Shown: piece after piece, positions 22,799 to 34,386 of the stretch
How the letters are laid out: each line of letters starts with the position of its first letter
Numbering within the stretch: position 1 is the first letter of the stretch
Assembly: GCA_030685235.1 (NCBI GenBank)
Contig: MU839239.1
Span: forward strand, 30,389 to 94,388
Source of the DNA: Copromyces sp. CBS 386.78
Lineage: Eukaryota > Ascomycota > Sordariomycetes > Sordariales > Sordariaceae
DNA: 64,000 nt
Direction: 5' to 3'
Program-made: the position numbers and the translations under genes
Notes under the pieces: generated by a model
Database searches by the model: none
What the model saw: only the letters and a program-made list of their open reading frames with translations
What the model was told of the DNA's origin: nothing

Positions 22799-24030
22799 AT
22801 GACCACTGCCAACAGCGCCCGCGCAAGTCACCGTCCCAAGAGACAAACCGAGAAGCGACCACATGCCAACAAGCCAAGCAAGACAAAAAGACCGACTCAA
22901 AGCGTCTCTGAAGACACCCATATCTGGGAGGACATGAGCACCATCTACGGCAACGGGTTCGTGAGTATTATCTCCCCACAAAGGCCAGGTGTGCTGGGTC
23001 TCGTGGAGAAGTCCCTCGCCTACATGGGGGTAGAAGGCCATCGCCGGGCCCGGCCATCGTCGGACAAAGACTTCGGCTTCATGGTCAACTTTGGCGACAT
23101 ACAGCGCATGTACATGAGGTACCTCCACACCAAGCTTCTCAACATCGCGGCCAAGGTGCAGCACAGATCACACATGCATGATCCCAAGTCCCGAACGAAG
23201 TTTCTCCGAGGGATGCACAAACTCGGGCCGGTCCTGCGACAATATGGTAAGTTCCAGTCGCCTCGCCGCTGGCCTTTTGGTGACGGATCGATCATTGAAT
23301 GAACGAGAGGGCTCACAATGCGGCACATGCAGTTCACGCGGTCCAAAACCACGAGTACATGACCAAGTTCGCTCTAAAACCCAACGACCCATTCGTCGCC
23401 ACCAGCAGGCGGTACCACGACCGGTTCTTGTTCGAAAGAGCTTGCTTGAAAACTGGCTTGGCTCTAGAAGACTGTTTACCTGTAGAGGTACCTTCAGAAC
23501 AGCCTGTGCCGTCCGGGCCTCAAACTGATACAAATACCCCAGAAGGAGCACAAGAGGATCTCCGTCGTTCCGCCATTGACGAAGATCTCCGTCGTCCCGC
23601 CTTTGCCATTGACGAGGAACATGAACTCGAACAAGGCCGACAACGTCAGCAGCAATGGATAGACGGCCTCGTCAAGGCCTCCATCCCCACCGGGCCATGG
23701 GAAACATTCCCCGACGGAGACTTCGACACGCCGGCATCGGGCCTCATCAACACCCGTACTACCTCTGCAAAGAAGGCGTTCTGGGAGAGGGTGGGCGCGG
23801 CCGTCATCGGCGGGGCCTTTCTCATCACTCCCATGTGGATTCTTGCTCTGCAGCGGCAGCTCTTTCTGCATCTTGGCGTCGCGACGGGGTTTGTTACCGC
23901 GTTTGGGCTGACGGTGTCGTTGTACTTGGAGACGGTGGAGGGCGTGTTCACGGCAACCCTGGGTTATGCGGCTGTGATTATGGTGTTTGTCGGTGTGGTG
24001 CTTGAGGGGGCCAGTGGACAGGGGAAGTGA
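22799..24030 (+). CDS. Family B paralog 1, DUF6594-like protein with C-terminal membrane helices
   Basis: Two exons (22799-23246, 23333-24030) give 381 residues. The basic N-terminus is followed by a soluble domain (DTHIWEDMSTIYGNGF, IISPQRPGV, DFGFMVNFGDIQRMYMRYLH, NHEYMTKFALKPNDPFVATS). The C-terminus has three hydrophobic helices (AAVIGGAFLITPMWILAL, then a second near LGVATGFVTAFGLTVSLYL, then LGYAAVIMVFVGVVL). This order fits the fungal DUF6594 family, whose role is unknown. It is clearly paralogous to B2, with the intron in the same place and phase. An acidic repeat (DEDLRR units near residues 215-240) is absent from B2. The start at 22799 is preferred over 22772 because it lines up with a short polar leader. 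Confidence 0.75.
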
Positions 24031-24249
24031 TCTGATTACCTAGGTAAGAGGGGGGGGGATATGCGCAGCGAAGTTCACGAAAGATTCCGGGTTTTGGTCG
24101 AGAAAACAGGTAGGTAGGTAGGGGGTATTGATCCATGGTTAGGTATCTAGAGGTATCCAGTCTAGAGGTTGTCTTTCTACATACATGCTCCCTAGGTGAA
24201 CTCCAGCGGATGTAGTGGACATCGGTGATACCTCCATTCACAGTCCTCT

Positions 24250-24891
24250 CTACCTAGGTACACAAGCCAAAAGCCCATCTCGCCTGAGAGTAGTAGTAGA
24301 CTTTGTTACATACGCAGCTGTCAGCGGCGCAAAAAAACTGTGTGTGAGCTTTGAGACCACAACAGTCTTTGTGACCACAAGAAGCGATTTCTTCTCATTT
24401 AGCTGATGTAGCGGCATTTTTCTGCCGCTGTAAGTCTTAGCACGTCTCTGGATCTTTTTGTATGCCTTCCACTCTGGACTGTCCTCCTGAATCTGTCTTG
24501 GCATCACAAAGCACCGGCTTTGCATTATCTCCCAAAGACCAGGGCTGCTTCCAAGTTTGAGCACACTTGCAAGCGATGCTGCATTCGCCGAAGATCCGAA
24601 ATGAAGTTCGTAAGACACAACCTCGGGCGGTTCCGTACTATCTCCGGCTGGTCCTCTAACTTCAACCAGCTCTGTCACCATTGCGCCTCTGATGACGACG
24701 CTGCCGTTTTTCTGCGTATCGGTCGTCAGAGTCCCCTTAGCGGGTATTTTGTCTTTAAGACGTTGTAGGTGACGACGACGGAACATGAACTCGGGAGTGT
24801 TTTCATCAGTCGCGTCGTAGACGATACAGAGGTCGTATAGTCCGGGCTTGGAAGTCTCCTTCAGGGTGAGCGTCCATCTCAAGGTCGTCAT
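24250..24891 (-). CDS. Family A paralog 3
   Basis: The frame gives 213 residues from MTTLRWTLTL at 24891. It extends upstream to an ATG at 24990, but GTGAGT after MACKHRQATTAN suggests a leader or 5' intron, and A1 supports the downstream start. The domain shows GSVVIRGAMVTELVEVRG, VVSYELHFGSSANAASL and SVLKLGSSPGLWEI, matching A1 closely. Unlike A1 and A2 it has no long repeat tail. It ends with a basic stretch (KKIQRRAKTYSGRK) and a hydrophobic/Thr-rich C-terminus. Function unknown. It converges with B1 (219 bp between stops) and diverges from B2. Confidence 0.65.
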   Translation of the reverse strand: MTTLRWTLTLKETSKPGLYDLCIVYDATDENTPEFMFRRRHLQRLKDKIPAKGTLTTDTQKNGSVVIRGAMVTELVEVRGPAGDSTEPPEVVSYELHFGSSANAASLASVLKLGSSPGLWEIMQSRCFVMPRQIQEDSPEWKAYKKIQRRAKTYSGRKMPLHQLNEKKSLLVVTKTVVVSKLTHSFFAPLTAAYVTKSTTTLRRDGLLACVPR

Positions 24892-25694
24892 AGTGGTGAG
24901 AGGCAATGTGCTTCTTTCAACTCGTATCTGCAGTGGTGGTAAAGAGGAACTCACGTTAGCAGTTGTTGCTTGCCGGTGCTTGCAGGCCACGACACGAAAG
25001 AAATCTCAGTAGAGGTACCTTTTAAGCAGCGACGACCCAAGAGCGGGTAGGTTTTCTAGCCCAGTACCTAAAGCTCTCTTCTTCTCGATGCTCGCCGGCA
25101 AATGCCGCGCCACTTGTGTGGTGGAATTGGATGTTTTCGACAGCTGAGGACAGAGACTCGGTTGGGTTGCCAGAAAGGGAGATGGAACAAGACGACAACG
25201 TACTATGATATACCATGGATTGAGACCGCAGGCTGAGGCGTCGCCAAGCGAATTGTATCATTTTTTTCAAAACTCAATGTGTAATGTGTATTACCTCGCT
25301 TAGCGAGTGATCCAGTAAACGTCGTTGTCAGTCTGTCAGATGATGGCGCCTGTTGACATTGGAATGTACGGAGTCGGAAATGGAGCAAATGGCGCCGGCT
25401 GATTGGTTTTATCCGTACGTATACAGCCCACTCAAGCTCTCCAAGTTGAGACACAGCCGCATATTGGGCGTCAATTTGCACCCGGCCGCTGTGTTGTACT
25501 TGTAACGAATTTGCATTCATCTTGAAGCTGTATCCCCGAATTGTAGTATGTCTCATGTCTACAGTTGCTGTTGATTTTCCCTCTGCTTCCATTCAAACCT
25601 AGGGGTACCCAAGGTAGCTACCACAACGCGGTATTCCGACTATAGCAGAATTCTGGTACCAGGCAAGCCACTGAACTCCCGATTTCTCGGTACC
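24892..25694. other. Divergent promoter region between A3 and B2
   Basis: About 800 bp with no recognised gene. The arrangement repeats that of 21716-22798. Confidence 0.45.
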
Positions 25695-26844
25695 ATGGCA
25701 TCACGTAATGGTCCACCGGAAGGACAACAAGCAGCCGTAGGTTCCGGCTCAACGTCTGGCGGTCCTAGCCTCCATATTCCACCTCCAACAACCGGAACAC
25801 TAACTTCAGGAGCCGGTGGAGGAGGACAACAACATGATTGTTCTCCTGAAATCGTAGTGGCTTGCAAATGCAACAAGCCATGGTCCACAGAAGATGATAA
25901 GCATATATGGCAGGAGATGTGGGATCAGATATATGAGCAAAATCTTGTTGAGCTCATATCACCACAACGACCTGGCGTACGCGGTCGCCTTGACAAGTTG
26001 ACCGGTTTGTTGTCGGATAGACAGGAGAAGCTGGGAACTGACGACTTCGGTTACCGGATTCACTTTGGCCGCTTGCAAAGGATGCACATCCGGTACCTAC
26101 ACACCAAACTGGCCAACTTGGCCGTCTCAGCGCATTTCCATAATGACGAGTGGAACCCGGGGGGGAAAGCAGAAGAGATCGGCCGGGTGCTCAAAGAATA
26201 TAGTAAGCCAGCCACAGCCTAGAAATAGTGAAAAGTGTTCATCTCCAAGCAACAAGCTTACCAAAACAACAGTTCAGGCAGTAAGAGATCACGAGTACAT
26301 GGCCAAATATGCCAACGCCTCCGACGACCCTTTCATTGCCACCAGCCAGCGCATCTACGACAAGACGTTCCTGGAGTTGGCCATAGCCCACGACGGCAAG
26401 AGGCGGAGGGATATCAAACTGCCACAAGATTTTCTGCCTTCCCATGTTCTAAATAGCGAACAAGGCCGCGAGCAAAATGTGGACAGCCTCCTCGTGCAAT
26501 ACGCAACCCCGACCGGTCCCTGGGAGCGCGACAATACCGACAAACTGGCCGCCTCACTGACCAGCACGAGGACAAAGGCGTGGAAGCAGGCGTACTGGAC
26601 CAGAATCGGTGCCGCCGTGATTGGTGGTGCGTTTCTCATTGCTCCAATGTGGATCCTTGCCCTACAGAGGAACCTCTTCGTCCATCTGGGCGTTGCGACG
26701 GCGTGCATCACGGCTTTTGGTGCCTCCATGTCACGTTACTTGGAGACGGTGGATAATGTGTTTGCGGCGACGCTGGCGTACGCGGCGGTTATCATGGTGT
26801 TTGTGGGTGTCGTGATTCAGGAGACTGCCCCAAGTGTTGCGTGA
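25695..26844 (+). CDS. Family B paralog 2, DUF6594-like protein with C-terminal membrane helices
   Basis: Two exons (25695-26202, 26273-26844) give 359 residues. The soluble part has DDKHIWQEMWDQIYEQN, LISPQRPGVRGRLDKL, DDFGYRIHFGRLQRMHIRYL and RDHEYMAKYANASDDPFIA. Three helices follow at about 281-300, 305-326 and 332-350. It matches B1 along most of its length, including the intron position (EY-I/V-x-AV). The N-terminus is Gly/Pro-rich with AGGGGQQHDC and a CKCNKPW stretch not seen in B1. No catalytic motif is visible. A membrane-anchored partner for the A protein is possible, based only on gene order. Confidence 0.75.
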
Positions 26845-27813
26845 CGTGGGATGAAGGGGAGCATTGGTTGAGAAAAGCGGAATGCTTGATTGAAAGCTAG
26901 CTGAGTTGAAGAGAAAAATAAGAATGTACGTACCGCGTGAAATAAATGGATTGCTACCTATGCAACCAAGTTGACTGGTGATATGGGATTGTCGAGTCGT
27001 GACTCGTGAAGTGGTAAAAAAGGGTAAGCCCAGGGCAGGAACAAACCAGGGCCGGGGGCCTGCGATGTATATAGTAGCGGAGGATGAACGACATGTTGGA
27101 GGCTGAAAAGACAAGGACAAAAACTGTTTGATTCTGTAGTAGTAACAGAAGGGGAAAGGGGAAGGTCACAAATACCGTTCAAGGATGGGAGTGTGGAAGG
27201 GCACTGGTTGTTTTGGGAACAAGGTGATGGTTGATTAGGAACAAAAGCCAACTACGGAAGCCCCAAGATTCCCAGTCTTTATACCTGCCTTGCTAAGCGC
27301 ACAGCGCACCTTCTCAAGTGCCACTGAATGGTCACCAAAACACATGATGCCATCGCAACTACCCTGTGCAGTACCTTCAGTACCCTGCAGTGCACTGGAC
27401 CTGCGGTGCACCTGCTTGAACCGGGCATGCATGCATGCTTTGGTCCAACTGAAACATTTGCGGATCTGGACTGTCCCTTCCCCAATATCACAGATGTCAT
27501 CAAGATTGATAGGAGTTTTCAGAGGATCACGGCAGGTGCAAAGGGCAAAGTACACTGGGCGATTGCTTCCCACTCGGAGGATGCATCGCGCCCACTTCAT
27601 GTTCACACACTGGAGGCCGCTCTTCGTATATATTATCAAAAGTTCAATTGGATGGTTTGCCCAACTACATGGCAATAATCGGCGAACTCTCAAGTTGGTG
27701 TTTTGTCCGACAAGTGGTCGGCCTCGAGCACAATTTCGTTGATACTAGACTAGCGGTGTAAATAGGTGGGGTACATAAACCTACCTTCCATCCAATCTTT
27801 CAACAACAACAAG
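26845..27813. other. Intergenic, no gene recognised
   Basis: This is the 3' side of B2 and the upstream region of the tRNA. Overlapping open frames on both strands at 27235-27740 translate to cysteine- and histidine-containing peptides without any family pattern or shared splice structure. They are not called. Confidence 0.45.
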
Positions 27814-27884
27814 TCCGGTATAGTGTAACGGTTAACATATCGCGTTTTCACCGCGAAGCTCGGGGTTCGATTCCCCGTACCGGA
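27814..27884 (+). tRNA. tRNA-Glu (TTC anticodon)
   Basis: The 7-bp acceptor stem TCCGGTA/TACCGGA is perfect. The anticodon arm TCGCG-TTTTCAC-CGCGA gives anticodon TTC, and the T-arm loop is GGTTCGATTCC. There is no intron. A T-run (TTTCTTTTTTTC) just after the gene is the Pol III terminator. Confidence 0.96.
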
Positions 27885-28870
27885 GTTTCTTTTTTTCAAC
27901 TTTTTCTTTTCCATTTCAGTTTCCCTTCACTCTCCCAATTGTTTCTTTCCATCATCACATTTGCCGGTTTCATTCATTCGAATCTCTTTTTTTCAAACAT
28001 TACCATAGTTGCTATTCACGAGTCACCACCAAAATGATCGGCCGGCCAGATAGATTCTGCGACATCAGCCCAACACAACACACCACCAGAACTGCAATTT
28101 GGCATCATCAACTCCGAAACTATTCTAACCTACATTCACCACCATACATACAATACACCCCCCAGGCCAACAACGACTGAAACTCAATCCCGTCCACCAT
28201 AATCGTACATTCAATTCATTCATGATTATGTGCAGCCATCACATCCCTTTCGTAGATTTCGTAACCCATTCATCTCATCGTACAACAACAATGAACCACA
28301 ACCAACACACATGATCGTACAATTTCCATCCACCAAATTTTTGTTTTCCTTTTTTCCTTCTCTTACTTTTTTTTTCCACCCAGTAACGCCGCAATATCAC
28401 CAATCCAATCCATCACCCACAAGCCAAATAGATTATTTATCTCCAAGTTTCAGTCATCACCACTCCCCTCAAATCCAAATCCACCATCCTTCTCTTTCCG
28501 CTCTTTTCGCTCCCTCTCACTCTTTTCGCTCTCACTTCTTTCCCCTCTCCCACTCTTTTCGCGCTCACTTCTTTCCCCTCTCCCTCTCTCCCTCTCCCTC
28601 TCTCTCTCTCCCTCTTTCCCCTCTCCCTCTCCCTCTTTCCCCTCTCCCTCTTTTCCCTCTCCCTCTTTCCCCCCACTCTCTCCCCCCCCCCTTCTTTCCC
28701 TCTCCCTCCCTCCCTCTCTCCCTCTCTCTCCCTCTCCCTCTCTCCCTCTCCCTCTCCCTCACTCTCTCACTCTCTCCCCCTCCCTCTTTTCCCTCTCCCT
28801 CTTTTCCCTCCCTCTCCCTCTTTTCGCCCTCACTCTTTCCCCTCTCACTTCTACGGCTCAAAATGATCAA
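27885..28870. other. Intergenic with a long polypyrimidine tract
   Basis: It begins with the Pol III terminator of tRNA-Glu, continues as CA/AT-rich sequence, and ends in the CT tract described separately. No gene is supported. The open frames across the tract are products of its composition. Confidence 0.55.
28495..28855. repeat. Polypyrimidine CCCTCT-type low-complexity tract
   Basis: The plus strand is about 360 bp of nearly pure C/T, with CCCTCT, CCCTCTTT and CTCTCTC units. It lies just downstream of the mitochondrial-type gene. Long mirror-like purine/pyrimidine runs can form triplex (H-) DNA. Confidence 0.85.
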
Positions 28871-29905
28871 TCAACCACCCCTGCCAATCATCTTCTCCGT
28901 CTTGCTGGTCAAGGGCCGATGAGCGGGCGTGTTGTGCTGTTGTTGGGAGGAGCTGCTTCTCGCGTCAACGCCCGGCTCCAAGCTGGCCGACGGGTTGGGC
29001 TTAAGTACGATGTAGGCGCCCGAAAGGCCGACGAGTCCCATTGCTAGGTAACTATATTTTTTGGGAAAAAAAAAAAATTCCCCCGCGACCCGAAGAAAGG
29101 GGTGGGAGGGGGGAGGGTGGTGGTGGTTAGTTAGTGAATCTAATCTGGTTTGGTTTTGGTTTTGGGGGGTTGTTGTTGTGGTGGTGGTGGAAGGAGAGGA
29201 TAGAGGGAGAGGGGAGGAAAAAGGGGGATGGGAGAAAAAAGGGGGATGGATGGGGATGGACTGGATCAATGGAAGGACGATCGATGGTGGATGATAGATA
29301 GATAGATGGTGATAATCAATCGTGCGTGATACCGTCCAGTATCAATCAAGTCAGCAAAAAAGGACGTGGACGTGGACTTGGACTTACAAAAGCGTATTAT
29401 CCGCCTTACCACTACCAACCTTCCCATCGCTAGCAGCATTACTCTTGTAGCTCGGCCTGTTGGGCTCGCTTCCAATCCCAGCGGCGGTTTTCTCCGGCCT
29501 CGCCGAGAACCCGCTTCCACTCGGACTACTGGCAGCCCCCGAAGAGCGGGAGGCCTCGGAATACGACGAAGTGCTATACCGCTCATCCATCTCCGTCGGA
29601 TAATCCAAGTCCGAATCGATATCAGCAGCCATAGTGGTCTCGGCGGCTTTTCCTCCTCCTCCGACATTACCGGAACCGGAACCGGAGCCGGAGCCGCCGC
29701 CGCGGCGACCTGAAGTGTCGACGGTGGCGAAACGCTGCTGGTGAGAAGAAGGCGCCGAGCGTTGTTGGAAGGGGATCACGGTGGAGGGGAGGAAGAAGTG
29801 ACGGCTGCTGCTGCTGGTGGCGGTGGTGGCTGTAGCAGTGGCGCGGGCGCCGGGCCGGAGGAGGACGGCGCGGTGGGCGACGCGGGTGAGGGTGGAGGTC
29901 GGCAT
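28871..29905 (-). CDS. Predicted mitochondrial inner-membrane protein of unknown function
   Basis: Two exons (29905-29388 and 29051-28871; GTAAGTC donor, AATATAG acceptor) give 232 residues. The N-terminus MPTSTLTRVAHRAVLL with following Arg/Ala/Thr/Ser is a typical mitochondrial presequence. A Ser/Gly-rich region follows (poly-Gly-Ser near residues 70-80), and exon 2 adds one hydrophobic helix (YLAMGLVGLSGAYIVLK) with a short polar tail. Such single-helix proteins with a presequence are common in the fungal inner membrane. No specific family is recognised. The frame is open upstream to an ATG at 29959 (MPDNKQPKQ), which would mask the presequence, so 29905 is preferred. Confidence 0.65.
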
Positions 29906-30652
29906 CGTGATGAATTTGTCTTGTTGTTGTTCTTGTTTGGGTTGTTTGTTGTCTGGCAACGAGGTTCAAAAATTTGAAAGTCGTAGTAGGAAACTGAGGT
30001 CGTGGGAAGAGATGAGGTATGTGAGGGTAGAGGCCACCCCTGGATTTCCTTATACCATTTCCTCTCACTCTCCCTTCAATGAAGATTGCGTGGGTTCTTA
30101 GCATATGACGTATTGGTGACGACCATTGCGGTGTTGTTGAGGAGGAGAAGGACACCGAGCACCCGGAGATGGACTCCATGGGTGACGGGATTAACGGGAT
30201 TACTATGGCACAGCGTCCGGCTGGTCACGGACCTACAGAATCACCCGTTAGCATTCTTTTGTTCAAAAACGAGACGAAGAGCTTGATCGAATGTCGTCTT
30301 GTAACTGGACGCGATAACATTGTTGCCTCGGCGGTCGCGTATCTCCATGCGCATCACATTTCCATTTCGTGGACAAAAGAGAACAGGCCGTGTCCTGGGA
30401 AAAGCATACAGTAAAAGTCCTTGACTACTCCCAGCCAGCGCCATAACACCATATCGAAACATGCCTGGTTAACAAATGCCATAACTGTGCATATACCATC
30501 AGCCGCCCTGCGTGGGAGAACATCGTCGCTTCAATATGTATACCATGGCCTTGCTAACGAACCCGAATTCCATTTACCCGTGGCGCCAGCAAGATAGATA
30601 GAAGACGGAACTGCCAACAAACAAAAGAAACGGAAATAAGAAATGGGTATCA
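29906..30652. other. Intergenic, no gene recognised
   Basis: This is the upstream region of the mitochondrial-type gene and the 3' region of RNase H1. No supported feature. Confidence 0.5.
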
Positions 30653-32175
30653 TCAGAACATCTTTCGCGAGCCCTCGACCGCCAGTACATCCGCAGCAAT
30701 GTTGCCTTCGTCCGTACCGTGCCCCTTAACCCAGACGAACTTGGTCTCCGCAGCCCTCCGATCGCGGGTATCGATCTTCTTGCGGATGGCCATAATCAAG
30801 TCCTGATTGGACACGTCCTCTCCCTTGGAGTTCCTCCAGTTGTTCGCCATCCAGGTTTGGTACCACAACGTCACACAGTTAATGGTATATTGACTGTCGG
30901 TTCGGATCTCGCAACTCTGGGTGTCGGGAATGGCTTCGAGTGCTCGGAGGACGGCGGTCAACTCGGCGCGTTGGTTCGTCTGGACGGGACCTTGAAGTCT
31001 TTCCGAGATGTTTCTATTTGGAAGATGCGTTAGTCAAGGCCATGCTGTTTGTTATTTTGGGTCAGGATTCCCACTCACTCCCTGAAACCGCCGCAAAAGA
31101 AGACACCCACTCCGGCCATGGCCCCGACCTTGCCATTGCCTCTGGCGCTGCCGTCCGTGTAGATGATGACGGGCTTGCTGGCATCAAGGGCTTCCTGGGC
31201 CTCGTGAGCAGTCTGCGTAGCACCGGTCTTCCTAGCTTTCTTAGGGGTCTTTTCCGGTTGGATGGCAATGACCTGCAGGTCATCAGTCTCGTCCAGTTCG
31301 GGTACGGTAACGACGCTGGACGCGGGCTTGCCACTCCACTGGCGCACGAACTCTTCGGCCTCGGCGCGGGTCTCGAACTTTCTGTATTTGGGGTTCTTCC
31401 AGCCCACCACTTCCTGCTGGGCAATGGACCAGTCCGTGTAGACGCCGGGGGTGCGACCAACTGCGACGCCGTAGAACTTGGAAGGGGTGGTGCTCGAGGT
31501 GGCAGAGGCGACGGGCCGGCCAGCGGCGAATGCAGAAGCGTCCTCGTAGTTGGTAAACGACTTGAAGGAGGCACCCTTGAAGCCCGTGATCTGCTGCTGG
31601 CAAAGGGTCCAGCTGGTGTAGACGCCGGGCTTGACACCAGCACGTACGGCGTAGTACTTGGTCTCGGGTTCTGCCTTTCTCTTTGGGGCCGGCATCTCGA
31701 CGGTGATGTTGAGACTGAGGAGCTTATTGCCAACGCGTTTCACAAGCTTTTTGTGACGGGCTAGGTCGTTTGCTGCTTGTCGTTGTTCGAATTCCTCTTG
31801 TTCTTGTTTTGTTCGTCTACGGTATGTCTTGCGATGTCGAGATTGAAGTGCCTGGCGCTGCTGGGTTTTAAAGCGTCGAAGGGCGTCGGCCCATTGCCAG
31901 AGTCTGTGACTGCGCAACAAGTCGTCCAAGAAGCCTGGCGGAGGACGGTATCCGTCTTTGTTGGTCTCTTTCTGCGCTGTTGTCTCACTTTTCGTTCTGT
32001 TTCTTTTTTGGCGTCTCGTCGACAGACCGCGCAATCCCGGTGGTCCAATCCTCGTGTGGGCGGCGTCGCTCAAAGAAGTCGGCAAGGACAAGGAAGGCCG
32101 GCGGTAGGGAACAAGGAGGAAGGAGGACTGCCACTGAACGCGATGCAGGTTGGGGCAACGAGAGGGAAACAACAT
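30653..32175 (-). CDS. rnh1: Ribonuclease H1, with a possible alternative mitochondrial start
   Basis: The enzyme cleaves the RNA strand of RNA/DNA hybrids. Exon 1 ends at 31079 and exon 2 spans 31013-30653 (junction FRE-NISERL). From the internal ATG at 31695 (MPAPKRKAEPE, a nuclear-signal-like start) the product has 325 residues. It has two hybrid-binding domains of the caulimovirus-VI type (about 14-60 and 73-120; YYAVRAGVKPGVYTSW and FYGVAVGRTPGVYTDW) and an RNase H fold with the catalytic set D181, E223, D245 and D314. The frame stays open upstream. The ATG at 32175 adds 160 residues beginning MLFPSRCPNLHRVQWQ, rich in Arg, Ser and Leu and lacking acids, so presequence-like. That form would have 485 residues. 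Which start is used is inferred, not shown. Confidence 0.9.
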
Positions 32176-34386
32176 GCGCCGGCGTGGGATGGTGGGATGG
32201 CCCGATGGACAGGTGGATGTGGAAAGGGAGGGTAGGGTAGGGCGGATCAGATGCTTTCTTTCCTGCGATGTGAAGTGCACAAGGAACAGGCACACGCTGG
32301 AGGGTAGAACCTAGTAGGAACCACTGGACGAACAGTCGCAGCGCTCCGGTTGCGCTGTCAACTCCGCGCGTCAGTTACAGCGATAAGAGCCAGATAAGCG
32401 ATAAGATATCCAAAGAGTCAGGAACACATATCCAACCCTAACCCGCAAACAAAGGGAGTCAGGGAGAGCTGTTGATGCTTTGTTGCCGACTCACAACTAT
32501 CGTATGTGATAGTACATTGATGTTCCATTCCTTATTCGAAAGGAAAGTAGCGGTGTTTCCAATTATTCAAGTTGTGGTCTGAGTTGGCGTGGGCAGTCGC
32601 ATTGTCTGTGTGGTAAACCTGTACCTTTGTGATCCGTAATCCGTGACAGCCCCACTCCAAACAATGGGTTCCTTTCATCAACCACCACGCCAACATAAAA
32701 GAGCCAGAAACAATAACTGATATCAATCATATCTCTTCTGGACTTTTACCAGACAAGTTCCTCAGTCAGTTGCTGTAGATGTGGTGTCGGCAATGGACAA
32801 CATGAAGAGACAGACGAAGGGCGCTCCCAGGACCGAATAATACCGCCCGGACAAGTTTCGTAACCATTATTACATACCATGTTTTCATTACCATGTCCTC
32901 CCACGAACTTCCTCCTCACAACTCACACAGTCCACCATAACATGACAGACCTGAGGTGTCAGCCTGGGTTTCCTCGAGTTTCTCCAGCCATCGGCGTATC
33001 CAAGAAAAGAGAAGACGAATACGTGAAACCAAGGCCTTGAAGGATCCCCCGGCCGATACCGCGGATACTTTCAAGGTAGGTACCTACGAAACGAAAGGAG
33101 CATGGAGTACGGTACATGTATCATGGATTGCACAAAACGTTTGGAAGGTGCCCTCTCCCGGCCCAGCTCTCTTCCACTTCTCTATAAAAGACAGGCGCAA
33201 TATTAGAATAGACCCTTCGGCCATCCAGCCATTGGAAGATTGCTGCAGAGAAAGGATGCCCCATCAAGATACCCAAGTATTCGGTAGAACCCGACACTCT
33301 GCACTGGCCTGCCGTCTTTTCTCGTTTCTCGTGTTTTCTCCTGTTGTCGATCGGTCAGCAATGGCAGCCGGCAGCCGACGCCAGAGCAAGGGCCGAGACG
33401 AAGACGACGACCAAGTTGGACAAGAAGAAGAACATGTTGATGGTTGGTTGCTGACCGAGACGTGTGGATGGCGGGCGACTGTGTTTGATGCTTGATGGGG
33501 GGTTGTACCAGCCAGATCATCAACAAACACCTTGGAGGATGAGAGCAGCTTTTTATGTCTGTCCATCGATATCACTACTGCGCGGACCGAACACTCTCAC
33601 TCTCTCCATCGGGTCCTCCAAACCTACCTCCTACCTACCTACCATTGCCACTCTGTGCAAGTCCGATCGATATATTGGCCCGTACCTGAGTGATGATATT
33701 ATCCAACCGACCATCCAAATATGATGACTTCCATCTATCCGAACCACATCTTCCATTACCACCTCCATTTTCTCCCCCAGGTTTAGAAACAGCGTGTCGT
33801 GACGAACCATTCATTGGGCCATCGACTTTTTACACTTCCTCGGGGGTAACAGGTCTGCCTGTTACCGATCGGGAAACTGTCTGTGTGCAATGTATATTCC
33901 GGCACTTTAGAATTCTTCCGGTTGGGACGCCTCGACGGCTCGAAACGTGGGAAGCAAACCAAGCGGCTCAATGCGCATCTTCGCTGTATGGCACATGCCG
34001 GCGCGACATGGATCCGGGACTGCCGTTTTGAAAGATGATTGATGGGTGTTAGCCAAACCGAACGAACCAAATTATTGGATTGTGAATCGAAATCGTATGC
34101 GCCTCGGCCACCTTGTGCCATCTGTACCATCATGGCCACATGACGAACGGTGTTACACAAAACATCAATGCAACTTCATAGTGACACAAGAAAGGGGCGC
34201 TGTGTTGCTGTGATATCATTTGACTTGAGGGTATAATAATAACTTGATGCACTACGAGTAAACTCGGAATTCCAAGCCGACACCCTTTCCTGCGCATCAC
34301 CCGGACGAACGACCGGCTCACACCGACACCGACACCGTTATCCAACCGGCCAACCAACCAGCCAGCGGCAACCAACCAACCATCAA
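32176..34386. other. Large intergenic region, no gene recognised
   Basis: It lies between the 5' end of RNase H1 and the 3' end of the IDO gene. A TATA-like CTATAAAAG at about 33181 suggests one promoter, but the frames behind it (for example 33361-33495) are short and unlike known proteins. A small unspliced or non-coding transcript is possible. Confidence 0.4.

Noticed and set aside
27235..27742. Overlapping open frames on both strands upstream of tRNA-Glu
   Set aside because: No homology pattern, no splice support, and both strands open by chance composition.
28230..28922. Open frame of 230 codons through the CT tract
   Set aside because: Ser/Pro/Leu repeats only, explained by the tract composition.
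33361..33495. Short frame after a TATA-like box
   Set aside because: Too short, acidic/Gln-rich and without any supporting signal beyond the TATA-like motif.
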